A DNA stretch of 64,000 bases from Deroplatys truncata (GCA_030765065.1 CM060979.1:18691001-18755000); one strand, 5' to 3'; positions 31,428-42,599 are shown, counted from the first letter of the stretch. Program-made: numbers and translations. The notes: generated by a model not told the origin, from the sequence alone.

Positions 31428-32490
31428 CAATAACAGCCCCCCTTAAAGCAATATGTGTATGTAACAATATATAAAAAATGTATGTAACAGTCATTGTATA
31501 TGTTTGTATTATTGTATTCATGTGTAATAATGTTATATGAATGTATTACGTAATATAATAATGTAGAAGCTGTGAGAATAATAGGTTAAAAGTTGCTAAC
31601 AATGAGGTAACATTGAGGCAATAATGAGTTTGAAAGTTTAAATGCTACTAGTCATTATTGGAGCAACAATAATGTACATTTTGAGACAGTTTAAAAATAC
31701 CCAATCAACAACCAGAAAAAGCTTCAGTTAAAGAAGGTATTCTATCGGATTAGGAATAGCCAATCAGAGACTTGAAATACAGAAATTTACAAGTTTAGCG
31801 GTTGAAATCAATTCAGTTGCCTGCAAACAGTGTTCTTAACCGGACGCGAGGCACGTCCTCGAGAAGTATAATACGTATTCGTGTGAGACGAAAATAGTTT
31901 ACGTATTAAAAAGTGCAAGTATTTAATAAAAACATCTCACAGCTCTCCCTCTATATCAGTTAAGTGTTATTTAAATCGTATCAAGTATTAATAAAAGGAG
32001 TGAAGTCAAATTATAATCTGTGTAAGCCTACATTCTTACTCGCACCACTATCCTGCTAAGAGAAACGTGTCTCTAACCATAATACTGACGCTGCCAAGGC
32101 AAACATAAATATTAAATATTTAAAGAAACAGTCAAATTGCAAAGTTAATATTTTTAAAAATTGGGGCAAAGGTTACCGGGTACCATACGTGCGGTTGCAA
32201 CTACTTCAAGTTCGGCTCCCCAACAGTTGAACTACAATACAACACCACAATAAAATAAAACTTCTTCATGGTTAACTCCACAATTGCTTTGACATAATTG
32301 TATACTTTAATGAAATCCACATTTTTGTGTCGTAGATTACGTCTCTCTCTTACTATTTACCAGTTGCACAAAAGTCGTTTAGAATGAAGAGTACTTCTCA
32401 TGTTATTCCCAGAAAATTCAAGATATACATTTTAAATGTCATGCAAATATCTTAAACAATGGCATTCTAATCAAAATTTCCACAGGTATT
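31080..32490 (+). mobile_element. old HINE-like repeat split by LTR-A
   Basis: Segments 31080-31333 and 32269-32490 are consecutive plus-strand parts of a diverged copy (ATAATATCTCAAAATGGT | TGGTTAACTCCACAATTGC), with TGGT duplicated around the LTR. Confidence 0.75.
31334..32268 (+). repeat. LTR family A, copy 4, solo with 4-bp duplication
   Basis: From TGAGGCAGTATTTCTAACAC to AAAACTTCTTCA, flanked by TGGT at 31330-31333 and 32269-32272. The uninterrupted host is known from other HINE-like copies, so both ends are certain; this copy fixes the LTR boundaries for the family. It carries an (AT)n expansion at 31384-31421. Confidence 0.92.
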
Positions 32491-32573
32491 GTTGAGAGAA
32501 AGCGTGTATGACTCAAAGCATTTATTTCTGCTTGTCTGGAATTTTTGAGTGAAATGCAAATTTTCCTCTTTTT

Positions 32574-33411
32574 ACTTTGTCTACTACGTATAGTAAGTAG
32601 GGGAAGTATTGTATTCCACCCAAAAATTCGATACCGAGATTTCACCGGAAATACATGTTTTGAGACCCCCTGAATCCAAAAAAGCATTTTTGGAAACATG
32701 TCCGTGTGTGTGTCTGTGAACAGCATAACTCAGAAACGAACAGTCGGATAAACACCAAACTTGGTATTTAGGTTCAGTATCTTCCAGAGATGCGACACGA
32801 AGGTTTTCAAGAAAATCCCCCCACCACAGACTACCCGTTACATGGAATATTTTTCGAAAATTTTAATTTTCTCAAAAATGGCTCTAACGATTTTGATTAA
32901 AACATCATATGTTTAAGATATTTTAATGCCAAATAAAATGTATATCTTGAATTTTCTGGGAATGTCTCCAAAAGTATTCTCCATTGTGAACGACTTTTGC
33001 ATAACTGGTAAACCATAAGAGATGGACAAAATTTTACTACACAAAAAATGTAGATCACGTTAAAATACACAATTTATGTTATATACATTTTTGTTGTTGA
33101 GTGAAACATTTTCGAGATATTGCTTGTTATTCCCTTAAATTTTTCAATACTTAGTCTCAAATGGGAATTCGTTATTCATCTGTGGGAAAGGGAATGGTGC
33201 TGCACCTAGCAACCAGCTATTAAGAGATATGTATGTGCTTAAAGGCTACTGTATTTCTATATTGTCCTTTTAAATATATATTCCTCTTACATCTACAAGA
33301 AAATTAGCAATAAGATAGAGTCTCGTTTAACATGAAGTAGATGGAGAATAAGCGTTTGTAAAAATAGTTTGTACAAGAGTAGAGAAAGTCATGTGAGTGT
33401 AACACATCAGA
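32574..33411 (-). mobile_element. HINE-like repeat, full length
   Basis: 838 bp from ACTTTGTCTACTACGTATAG to GTGTAACACATCAGA, between T runs. It directly precedes a LINE RNase H remnant whose start it may have disrupted. Confidence 0.87.
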
Positions 33412-33479
33412 TTTTTACTATTGTAGTACCTGGATGTACTCAAGACAGCCAGGCGGCACCATCAGCACCCTTCACGAGA

Positions 33480-33900
33480 TCAAATATCTCTAGAATGGGC
33501 TCCTGGCGACACTGAGGTGATTGGAAGTGAAAATGTAGACACACTACCCAAAATGGGAGCGCAGACTATATATATATAGGATCTGAGCCTGTCTTGGGTA
33601 TTACCAATCGATAGTAAGGACAAATCTATTAGACTGGATTCAAAGACAGCATACTGGAATACCGGAAACATATCGAAAAACAAAGAATGGAATGCTAATG
33701 ATGCAACAGCCATGACTTAAAAGAAGTACTGCTGTTCTTAAGTAAGAAGCAGATGAAACTCTGGAGGGTCTGATGGCTGGTCGGGGAATTTGAAAAAAAA
33801 AACACCTGCAGACAATGGTGCTCTCAGAAGATCCAAAATACAGAATGTGTGGTGTAGAGGAAACAGCCTCACACTTATTACTGTAACAATCCTTGGTGGG
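33480..33900 (+). pseudogene. LINE ORF2 C-terminus: RNase H end and zinc-knuckle region
   Basis: The plus strand reads WAPGDTEVIGSENVDTLPKM, matching the end of a LINE RNase H domain (W-V/A-PGH...GNE.AD.LAK.GA). Then GAQTIYI, and after a frameshift in a TA-repeat tract, GSEPVLGITNR. Further on, KHLQTMVLSEDPKYRMCGVE, then ETASHLLL, matches the RxHxxxMxLxxDPxCRxCGxEEETxxHLL motif that follows RNase H in Jockey/I/R1-type elements. The reverse transcriptase is absent and the frame is broken. The catalytic RNase H start lies outside, cut by the adjacent HINE-like insertion. Confidence 0.65.
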
Positions 33901-33959
33901 ATTCGAGCCATAACCAGGAAGCTGCATCAGCAAGTGGCGCAACTGGGATAAACTGTTCA

Positions 33960-34579
33960 ATTAGGACAGCACGTTGCTGAAGCTGCATAACGAAGAGTAT
34001 TTATTGGTCAAGGGTTTAGGTCAACGCGACAATCGCCACTCAAACTTGTCGCCGTCACGCTGAAGCGAAGACACTTCACTCTACCTAGGGTCTCAAACGC
34101 CGTCCTACTTCGAATAGTGCCTCAAGACCTGCTAGAACTATTTCCCAATTGTAATTAAATGGCGTAGCTCACAGTTATTTATAGAATCTGGCGCATTCTT
34201 ATTTGATGACCCTAGTTTCCCCATGGTAATCCACAACCACTGTACCGACTGCTCCTTACCTCCGAGACTATTACTCCCCTATTGCTAGCAATCTCCGGGG
34301 TTTCTACCTCTAGGGTCGCTACAATATTCACTGTGAGGCACTGGAAGTGAACAGATACGATCAATTTGGAACTGTTGATCCAAATGAGATTGTATCTAGT
34401 AGAAACCTACGCTATGGACTTCCGAGACTTATCGGAGTTTAGGGAGGTGATGATTAAAAGAAACAGGGAAGAAAACTTGGTAGTAGTAGAGAAAGTAAGG
34501 ACGTTTATCAGGATGGGGATGCAAGAACTATGATACATTAATCAAATCATTATACCTTATACACTTATAGTTTAAATCA
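33960..34579. other. no recognised feature (possible LINE 3' UTR)
   Basis: Follows the LINE remnant. No coding content. A diverged HINE 3' end (GTAGTAGTAGAGAAAGTAAG) may lie at about 34479-34498. Confidence 0.3.
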
Positions 34580-34581
34580 TA

Positions 34582-35981
34582 CACTGGTGTGCAAAACCTA
34601 AGGACGGGTAAAGTAACATAACAAATGAACTACTAGGTGGAAGTAGATGAAGGTGCGGGAGCATGTTGCCAGAGGTCTTTCTCACACGTACACAGAAAGC
34701 TGGACGTCAAATGGCGTGAATGTAGCGAGCCTATAGTGCCAAATGCGTCTGCTCCAGGAACACGGGGCAGTTGACATTGGACAAGGCGGTGTGTGGCAAT
34801 TAGCGAGCTGTTACGGTGCACTGTAGTGGTGTTCTTTATTGCAACATGGCTCGTAGACACCATTTGGGTAACTTCACACAGGGAAGTCATCGGGAAACAG
34901 GAGGAAGGGGGAAGTGTGACGAGTGTTGCTCAGGAGTTTGGAATTGCTCACAGCATGGGGAACCTTCCACACCACAGGCACTTCTGTCCCAAGGAGAAGT
35001 GGTGGTCGACCACGAGCAGATGGCCGCTATATTGTGCAACACGCAAGAAGGGATCCACGCCAAACAGCGGGTGCAATTGCAACCACGTTTAACAGGACAG
35101 CTAGGCACGCAATCTTACGATACACAGTGGCACGGTGACTACACAGAGGTGGTCTCTTTGCCCGACGGCCAGTACGTTGTGTTCCATTGACATACGCACT
35201 TGGCGGCACCGTTTGCGATGGTCCCAAGAACATCAAAATTGGACAAACGAGGAATGGGGTCGCGTGCTCTTCTCGAATGAGAGCAGATTTAGTCTAAGTA
35301 GTGATTCTCGACGTACCCTCATCTGGCGAGAGGTGGGAAAACGTAACGGACCCAGGCACATTCTTCAACATGATCGTTTTGGTGGTCCGGGTGTTATGGT
35401 TTGGGGAGGCACAAAGTTGCATGGGCGCACCGACATCCAAATCCTTGAACAGGGTACGCTCACTGGTCAACGTTATTGTGATACTGTACTCCTTCACCAT
35501 GTGCGTCTTTTCAGGGGTACAGTCGGCCCTGACTTCATTTTTATGGATGACAATGTGCGACCGCATCGAACGGCGTAGGTGGAGGATCTCTTGGAACGAG
35601 AGAATATTCGGCGAATGGACTGGCCTGCCCGTCCCCCCGATTTAAATCCCATCGAACACGTGTGGGATGCTTTGAGGAGTCGCATTGCAGCACATCCACA
35701 TGCACCAACGACCATCCAACAGTTGTAGAGCATGCATTGCTGTCCGTGGTGATGATACACCCTTTTAAACACCATGTATCTGTTTCTGTAAATCTAGAGA
35801 GCCATCATATGTCGTATTGATTTTAGTGTAGCTTATGGACTATGAATAAAAGTGGCATTTCTGTTCGTCTCATTGCATATGTCGTTTAGTTGCCTACTGT
35901 AGCAGTTCCCTCTATGTTTCATCGAGCTATGTGTCATAGCATGCGAAGATTACTTTCGTGCTTAGGTTTTGCACACCAGTG
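34582..35981 (+). mobile_element. Tc1-like transposon, 1400 bp, complete but inactive
   Basis: Inverted repeats of 24 bp with one mismatch (CACTGGTGTGCAAAACCTAA at the left; its complement, TTAGGTTTTGCACACCAGTG, at the right) flanked by TA at 34580-34581 and 35982-35983. Length and layout are those of a full Tc1 family element. The single gene is a plus-strand pseudogene. Confidence 0.93.
34846..35728 (+). pseudogene. Tc1 DD34E transposase, decayed
   Basis: The start codon is at 34846 (MARRHHLGNFTQG). The paired-like N-terminus is split over three frames (SVTSVAQEFGIAHS; GRYIVQHARRDPRQTAGAIA; TFNRTARHAILRYTVAR). The catalytic domain then runs WTNEEWGRVLFSNESRFSLS, FGGPGVMVWGG, FIFMDDNVRPHRTA, a stop, VEDLLERENIRRMDWPARPP and DLNPIEHVWDALRSRIA. 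The second D and final E are 34 residues apart (DD34E). The first catalytic aspartate is asparagine (FSNES for the usual FSDES), and at least two frameshifts and one stop are present, so no active enzyme is made. Confidence 0.9.
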
Positions 35982-35983
35982 TA

Positions 35984-36689
35984 GTTAGACGCGCTATACC
36001 TTAACCGCGGTAAAATGCAGTGATAAATGTTTTGATGCACTGTAACTAAGCAACAAACAAACCCCGGGAAAGAATGCGATATTACAGCGCACTTTTCCCC
36101 AGAAGCCGCGCCAGGAACATATATATCATTTTTTTTATTAAACTTGTATGGCTTTTATCGCATTTCAATGAAGCTCAGTTCTCTGTGTGCTAGCTGGCAC
36201 AATCAATAAAATTTAATTCATATTTAATGGCAGTTGGAGGGGGGCGGAAAGTGGCTTGCTGTGTATTGGAGCATAGAAGGATCCCAACACACGTGGTTAG
36301 CTGAAACGGATACATGGATTTTGAAATTTAAGGACTTTAATTAAAAATAAAACTTTAGGAACGATGGGAAGGGGAGGTATATGCGTTCCGAAACTGGTTT
36401 TTCCCGCCAATGTTGCCATGATAACTTGGTGGTGAATGACACGTGAGGGGAGTGGTTATAGCGTTGCATCTCACTCTCATAGCATTTCTAACAGAGGAAA
36501 AACAATAATTTCAAATAATGCTTTCCTTTTTTACCTTCCCTATCAAGTACTTATTCATATTTACTGTCAGATGGCACATTACAGGCATTGGCAGTGTCAA
36601 AAGGCAGTAAAATACTCTGTCGATACAAAGAAGACTTTTTAACACAATACTTCATTGGCATGTAAATTTAAAAACACATCCAAAATATA
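35984..36689. other. no recognised feature
   Basis: No coding remnant or recognised repeat in either strand. Confidence 0.4.
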
Positions 36690-37112
36690 AAAGGGTATTA
36701 CAGAGCGAGATACTCTAAGGTAACGGGTTGGGCTCGCATTTGGGAGGTCTTGGGTTCGATTCCCGTCGACCGCCCACTCTGACCTTGGGTTTTTTGTTGT
36801 TTTCCCTCGTAGATTGGCCAATAATTGGGTGGTTTCTCACCTAACACGGTTACCTTTCCACCATTTTCATTTCATTCCGTTTCCTTATCTTCAGGTGTGC
36901 TTCTAACGGGAGAGCCAAGAAACTACGAACCGACTGCGCGGTGTTTTTCACAAGGCGTGTGGAAACATGATAACGCACTGCTGCTATAAACAAGGTTGAC
37001 GTGGTTTTGCTCTGCAGTGTGAAGTGGAATATTGAGTTGACGGTGATGTGATGTAGTTCACTTATTACGACTTATGTATTATTTTGTCCTGTACTTAGTC
37101 ACAAAGCATATT

Positions 37113-38128
37113 ATGGCTCAATATATATGTTTTCTACCGCACAGCGTGTATTTCTTTATATTCCTATGCGTTAACTCAGTCAGTACGATTTGCAGAAACA
37201 TTTCCACGTGTAAACGTTGTAGGCCGTACAACAATCCATGAACTTTACAATAAATTTCAGGCCGCAGGAAGTGTTCAGGCTAACAAATCTAAACGACGGT
37301 TTTCGGTTCTTACCGAAAAAACATTGGACGGTCTCATTACACATTCCCTAGGGTCATCGTTTGGAGAATTCCCCCAAAATCACTTAGGCGTCTTTAACAA
37401 ACCAGGCAGTCATTTCTTCTGGGTCTGCGCGAAGAGCTACCAAATTGTTGAAGTTAAAACCATATAAAATAACTGTGGCATATGCTATTCAACCAGGTGA
37501 TCCTGTAATTAGGCGCACATTTTGTGAGTGGAGTCTCTATAGTGTACACAATGGCGAAATAGACCCATATTTAATACTTTTCACGGACGAGGCTTGGTTC
37601 CACCTTTATGGATATGTGTGTACACAAAATAATCGTTATTGGAGCTCTGACAAACCTAATATGTTCACGAAGTACCACTTCATGACGAACACATTGCTGT
37701 GTGGTTCGCCATGAGCGGAGAAAGAGTTGTAAGGCCAATTTTTTTTCGAGGCAACAGTTGACACGCGTACATACGCGAATATAAGTTTGCCCGCTTTTTT
37801 AGAGAATTAACAGACAGGGAGTGTGATTTTGCCTCTGCAATGCGACCAGTATTTCGATGAGAACAGTTGAAAGTGTGTTTGGGGACAGAACTATTAGTAG
37901 AGATTTGTGGCCCCTCGGTCCCCGGACCTAAGCCCTGTGATTTCTAACTCTGGGGTAACTTAAAACAAAGTGTACAAGACATACCCACACACCCTGGAAG
38001 AATTAAAACAAAATATTCGCCAGGAGATTTCTCAACGTGAACTACGGCGAGTGATGGATAGTTTCCTAAAGAGGTGCCAAAAATGTATGGACAACGACGG
38101 TGGCCAGTTTCAGCATCTCCTTTCATAA
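37113..38128 (+). pseudogene. DUF4817-type transposase, decayed
   Basis: The N-terminus starts MAQYICFLPHS-like at 37113 with frame breaks (related to STAHRVFIYDSYV). It is followed by a second HTH region ending LKLKPYKITVAYAIQPGDPV, then a DDE core: CEWSLYSVHNGEIDPYLILF, TDEAWFHLYGYV (first catalytic D intact), QNNRYWSSDKPN. The second catalytic motif is lost in a frameshifted stretch. Near the end come APRSPDLSPV and ELRRVMDSFLKRCQKCMDND. The order and spacing match insect transposases of about 340 residues. Multiple stops make it non-functional. Confidence 0.8.
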
Positions 38129-38244
38129 AGTTGGTAAGTAAAGCCTTTAAAAATAGTTTTAAAAATGTTGTATGGTTTCATCCGCGCCTTTCTATGATAG
38201 CGGTAGGTGGCAACGAGCGCCTAGGACGCTGACAGGAAAAACAC

Positions 38245-38385
38245 AGTCTAACTGGGAGGTCTTCGGTTCGATTCCCGTCGACCGCCCACTCTGCCACATT
38301 AAACTTGGCGTGACGGGAAGGAAAAGTTTGGCACTGCCCAATTCTTAACTTACGTCGTTAATGTAAGCCACGTTAAGCCAATCCT
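38245..38385 (+). mobile_element. 141-bp SINE-like insert with 6-bp duplication
   Basis: AAACAC at 38239-38244 and 38386-38391 flanks the insert inside the transposon's right terminal repeat. Its first 48 bp is a tRNA-like B-box segment (TTCGGTTCGATTCCCGTCGA), nearly identical to the S1 head; the remainder is a 96-bp block repeated at 39278-39373. No A tail is evident. Confidence 0.7.
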
Positions 38386-38584
38386 AAACACGCGCAGCCA
38401 GTTCGTAGTTTTTTGACTCTCTCTGTAAGTTTCGTGGCGTGGAGGAGGGGACAGATTCGCGGACGCTTGCTGAAAGGAAAGAGTACCCCCGTGGACACTA
38501 GCGAGTTCTTTGGTCGACGGGTCGTTCATCGCCCTCTCTAGGCAGCTCCAGCAGTGGAACGGATCTACGGGCCTGGAATTCTTA

Positions 38585-40232
38585 GGGCGGTATTCATAGT
38601 CAATTTTGGTCCGGACCAACTTGCTACTTCCGGTGGATTTACAGCGGACCATCGAGTTTCTTATTCATAGACCGGGACTTGCGTTGATCCGGGGATCAAA
38701 CGCCTTGGTTGGGCCCAAATTTTGGTCTACTCAGAGGGGTAGATTAAAGGCAGACCATCTTTACAAAATGGGTGACTTTGGAGTAATGGGCGTGACTGCT
38801 TGCGTAGAATTCGCAAAATGAGACGGTGGAGTAAAACTATCTACCGAAATTAGACATAATTGGAAAGTATCGCGACCTAAACTTCAAAACAAATACAGGT
38901 TAGAAGGCTGATAAAACGGTTTGTTCCTAACCTATATGACAGAGACGATAACCGAGGATTGAGTATCTCAATTGATACGATGCTAATAGCACTTCCACAT
39001 TATGCAAGAGAAGGGTATCAAGAAAACACTACTGACCTTAGTAAGGCATCATTAAGCGCATTATAACTAATGACTCATGTGCCGTTGCTAGATTTACCTT
39101 CGTTAAACCGGGATTACTATGTACTTTACGTAACATGACGGGATGTAACGCGAAGTTAAGAAATTCTACAGTAAAGGTTTAATTAGGAAGCACTTAACGT
39201 AACGGGAATGAATCTTGATTGACTGTTCTTCCATTACTTTATGCTACTACGTTACGCCGATTGGTTCTAATTGCCATGCCACATTAAACTTGGCGTGACG
39301 GGAAGGAAAAGTTCGGCACTGCCCGATTCTTAACTTATGTCGTTAAAGTAAGCCACGTTAAGACAATCCTAAATAGCTCCATTTAATACAAAGTATAAAG
39401 TCTTCACGTTATGTCGCGTTAAGTCACTTGGGTTAACTTCGAAGTAATTCAGGCTTTACTTACGTTTTCCCGGCGAGGAGAGGAGGATTACAACTCCCGG
39501 AAGGTTTATGGTGTGTTAGAATTTCCTCACGTAATTATTTCTGTATAAATACCATCAGACAATATTTATTTGGTTAAGATCCAGGGTGAGATTTTAATAA
39601 CAGCAAATGTTCCTTCCTATTTAAATACGATTTGATTCTGAAATTGTAAGGTTAAAAGTTAATATTCCAGCAAGTTAAATTCTTATTGAAATGATTAACA
39701 ATGCCATGAAACTGTGTGGATAAGAACGTTTCCAAAAAGGGAGGGGTGGCAATGGGTTAGACTCATGTACAAAACTGCCTCTATATGTAATATTATCTCC
39801 ATCCATCCATTTTTTTTTTTTGCGCTTGCATTTGTCGAAACCGCTTTGTTTTCAATAATACCATCTTTTTTGTATTAAGGAAAACAGGCATTTATCTCCG
39901 ACCATTTTAATGCACGCTTCTAGGTTATATCCTTTGGGAGAGGCTGAGGGCGAGTAGTGAGCACTGAACCGATGAAAAAACACCTGTGAAACGACCATAA
40001 AAGTTAAAAACTAGGGAGTAACAACGGTTAGTTTACTATTCTATGGCAGTCGCGCATGCGCAGAACTACCTTTCTTCGACGTGTAACATTTTCTCCTTGC
40101 TGATCCACGGCCTTTCTTGGTTCGAGACTTTTTTGATCGTCTATGAATATCAAAAACTTGGTCGGCCTTTGTTCCGGAACCAAATGAGTCTGGAGATATT
40201 CCAGACCTATGTGAAATCTATGAATACGGCTG
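38585..40232. mobile_element. PIF/Harbinger-like non-autonomous element (likely)
   Basis: GGGCGGTATTCATAG at the left and the complement CAGCCGTATTCATAG at the right, flanked by TTA at 38582-38584 and 40233-40235, fit the 3-bp TTA/TAA duplications of PIF/Harbinger elements. Subterminal TATTCATAGACCGG (left) and GTCTATGAATATC (right) extend the inverted symmetry. No transposase is seen. ISL2EU or another superfamily is possible. Confidence 0.5.
39278..39373 (+). repeat. 96-bp direct repeat (second copy of 38293-38388)
   Basis: GCCACATTAAACTTGGCGTG ... GCACTGCCCGATTCTTAACT ... AAGCCACGTTAAG, about 95% identical by eye to the tail of the 141-bp insert, same orientation, 985 bp apart. The surrounding 39100-39470 is rich in degenerate GTTAAG/CGTTACG words. 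Confidence 0.85.
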
Positions 40233-40473
40233 TTATAATCGGCGCAACAGTTCTAGACACGTGAAAATCTTAATGAGAGCTAATGCGAGTTGTTTACCAG
40301 ATCAGGTGGTGACCGGTCGACGGCATGCTGCAGGAGTGCGTGGGACAGTCATCGTCAAATATCCACAACGGTTATGCACTGTGTTGCGCTGATAAACTTA
40401 GTTATATACAGTATATTAAAATCCACGCTGTAAAAAGCGCTTAATATAAAAAACGCTGTCAATCATTGCCTCC

Positions 40474-42062
40474 AATTCTTCCACATCTAACAACCCTTCC
40501 TCTTCTGCGGAATCACTCACATTATTGCCGTCATCGCTGCTGTCACTACCTTCTGCACCATTATCCTGGATGAGAATTATTTCTATTTGATTTTCTGCAA
40601 TTCCGTATTTTTCGGAATAATGATTCTTAATTTATTCAGCATGTCGCCATACATTTTCCCATTCTGGCCTTCCAATTTCAGCAAATTGCTGGCGTTATAA
40701 CTGCTCCACATATTTTAATTTAAAAGTGATATTTCTGCATGCCACCCATTTTTTGATATCAGCCCAGATTAATTCGATTGGGTTTAGATCTGGGCGATAC
40801 GATGACAGTCTAAGTACATTATGGCGATGTTGTATTACTATCTGGTCAAGTATGTATGACTTCTGAAGCTGTTTGTTGGCTTTAATTAAGTTATATAGCT
40901 TTGTTTTACTCATGCTTTCATCTAAAGCTTTATTATGTCTAAGTAACCAAGCTCTCATTTCTTCTTTCAAGAAAGTTGAGGTAGGTGGTTTGTGAATTTG
41001 AGTGTTGACGCATTGTGAAGCATTGTCGATGACCAGAACAGACCCAGCAGGCATATTAGGTATCAACATGGCGTTGATTCACTTCATGTAATTTTCTGTA
41101 TTCATTTCTTGATGAAAATCTCCTGTTGTTTGTTGCGACTTGTAAAAGAAGGGCATTTGGAACGAAGCCGATCTTTCCAACAGCACGAACGATAATAAGT
41201 ATTTGCCCTTTGGCAACAGGTGCCTGCAAACCTAATTCGCTATCGTCACTCCAACTTTTAGATGCTGTATGACTGCTGTGTATGTATGACTCATCTTCAT
41301 ACATTATAGTATTTTTCTGAAATTTGTAGCACCACCTTGAAAATTGATGCTGATATAAGTACACACTGATACAAGTACATATAAAATTATAGTCATTTGG
41401 AAAGGTAGAATCAGACTGAAAAATTCAATGCCATAGCCGGGATTTGAACCACGGATCTTAGGCTTTCCGTGTCGTTGCTCTAACCGCCTAAGCTATCATG
41501 GCAACATTTAATTTTTATTTTTATTTTTTTTATTATTATTTTTTATTTTATTTATTTATTTTGCTTTTCTGTTAGAACTCTTCTATTTTATTTCGGTTTC
41601 TTCCATTTGAACCCTAAATCTTTAATAATTTTTCTGAGATTTGTAGCATCACCTTGAAAGTTTCTGCTGTCTTTCAGCTGGATGAGCAATCTGCTTATTG
41701 TTAGCACAGTTTTTTCTTCCACATAGGAATTGTGAATTGTGCGCCGAATGACGCATTCGAAATCGTCTATTTCTGTAATACGTTTAGGGACCTTATGTTT
41801 CTTCCCAGTTGTGTCAAATGGTACTCTTTCATCCATATGTTTTTTTCTCTTATCTTTGAGAACTCTGGAAACGGAACTTCGGTGAAACACCAGTTGCTTT
41901 GACTACTCTTTCTTTCACTCTCATAAGGCTTTTGTGGAACTCGGATATAATTTCTTCCTTCATCTTTGCTTCTTGCTTCATGAAGTCGATGACAATTGCA
42001 ATTATTTCCCTACTTTGACTATGTAACACCTTACCACTTAACTTTGAAAACATAGGAGCCAT
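40474..42062 (-). pseudogene. DD82E (Sailor-like) transposase, decayed, SINE inside
   Basis: Minus strand, start MAPMFSKLSGKVLHSQSREI at 42062. HTH (RVKERVVKATGVS), a frameshift near 41880, SVSRVLKDKRKK, TGKKHKVPKRITEIDDFECV, IRRTIHNSYVEE, NLRKIIKDLGFKWKKPK, then an S4 SINE and AT-rich DNA (about 41365-41580), then the core TIMYEDESYIHSSHTASKSW, PVAKGQILIIVRAVGKIGFV, VLVIDNASQCVNTQ, LSSYRPDLNPIELIWADIKK. I count 83 residues between the D of VIDNA and the E of NPIEL; this exceptionally long spacing is the hallmark of the DD82E/Sailor group. An acidic tail (SDSSDDGNNVSDSAEEEG) ends the frame after two stops. Terminal repeats were not identified. Confidence 0.78.
41395..41508 (-). mobile_element. 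tRNA-derived SINE, family S4
   Basis: Minus strand: TGATAGCTTAGGCGGTTAGA (A box), GTGGTTCAAATCCCGGC (B box), TATGGCATTGAATTTTTCAG and CTGATTCTACCTTTCC. Inserted in the DD82E-like transposase gene; an AT-rich tract (41512-41580) adjoins its 5' side. Confidence 0.75.
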
Positions 42063-42599
42063 GGTTATAAATATAACAAATATAAAATAAGTACTATTTA
42101 GATACTGCAGCTCTCTTTAAAATTACAACCAGATGCAGACTGTATGTGTTACGCACTGTGAGTAAGCAAAGGTATTATATCGCTTTCGTTGATAAAGCTA
42201 AACATAAACCATTCCTAGGCTCGGCAGCTGGGGTAGCAATCAAGGTCACGATTCCAGAAGTTTTGCGCGAGTAATAGCAACCGCCTCTCCTAAAGCCTCG
42301 TGTGGTTCCTTCACTGGAGGTGGTAGCCACGGTAGATACAGGTATACTTTCCTAAATGTAAACAGGATTTTAAAGTTTATCTTGCACCTGTTTAACGAAT
42401 ATGAATACCAACAGTTTTTTAATTGTGAACGTCCAGAACTCTGCAGTGGTACACATGAGGTTGGCCTAGCTAATCTCTAGATATTGGTACGAAAAAGCTT
42501 GTTACAAGGAAAACTGTAAAATAATTAAAATTATGTTGTCTATGAGGAATTGTTTCTGCAAATATTCTTGTTTTGTAGTGATATCTGTTTTGCTTATCT
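42063..42599. other. no recognised feature
   Basis: Probably includes the 5' part of the DD82E-like transposon, but no terminal repeat could be fixed. Confidence 0.35.

Larger units (their letters stand above)
36906..38425 (+). mobile_element. DUF4817-type Tc1/mariner transposon in SINE
   Basis: Terminal repeats: left CCAAGAAACTACGAACCGAC then TGCGCGG; right complement AGTCAAAAAACTACGAACTG then GCTGCGCG; each begins 22 bp before the shared ACTACGAAC and is flanked by TA (36904-36905 and 38426-38427). A 141-bp SINE-like insert (38245-38385) splits the right terminal repeat. Without it the element is about 1.38 kb, a full-length size. Confidence 0.82.
36690..38581 (+). mobile_element. S1 SINE split by a transposon
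   Basis: The left part 36690-36905 has tRNA-like boxes (AAGGTAACGGGTTGGGC; GGGTTCGATTCCCGTCGAC) and the S1 body (TTTTTTGTTGTTTTCCCTCG; TTTCATTTCATTCCGTTTCC). The right part 38426-38581 continues AGTTTCGTGGCGTGGAGGAG ... GGTCGTTCATCGCCCTC ... CTCCAGCAGTG, which matches the corresponding tail of the uninterrupted S1 copy at 11.6-12.0 kb. The interruption occurs at a TA. Confidence 0.75.
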
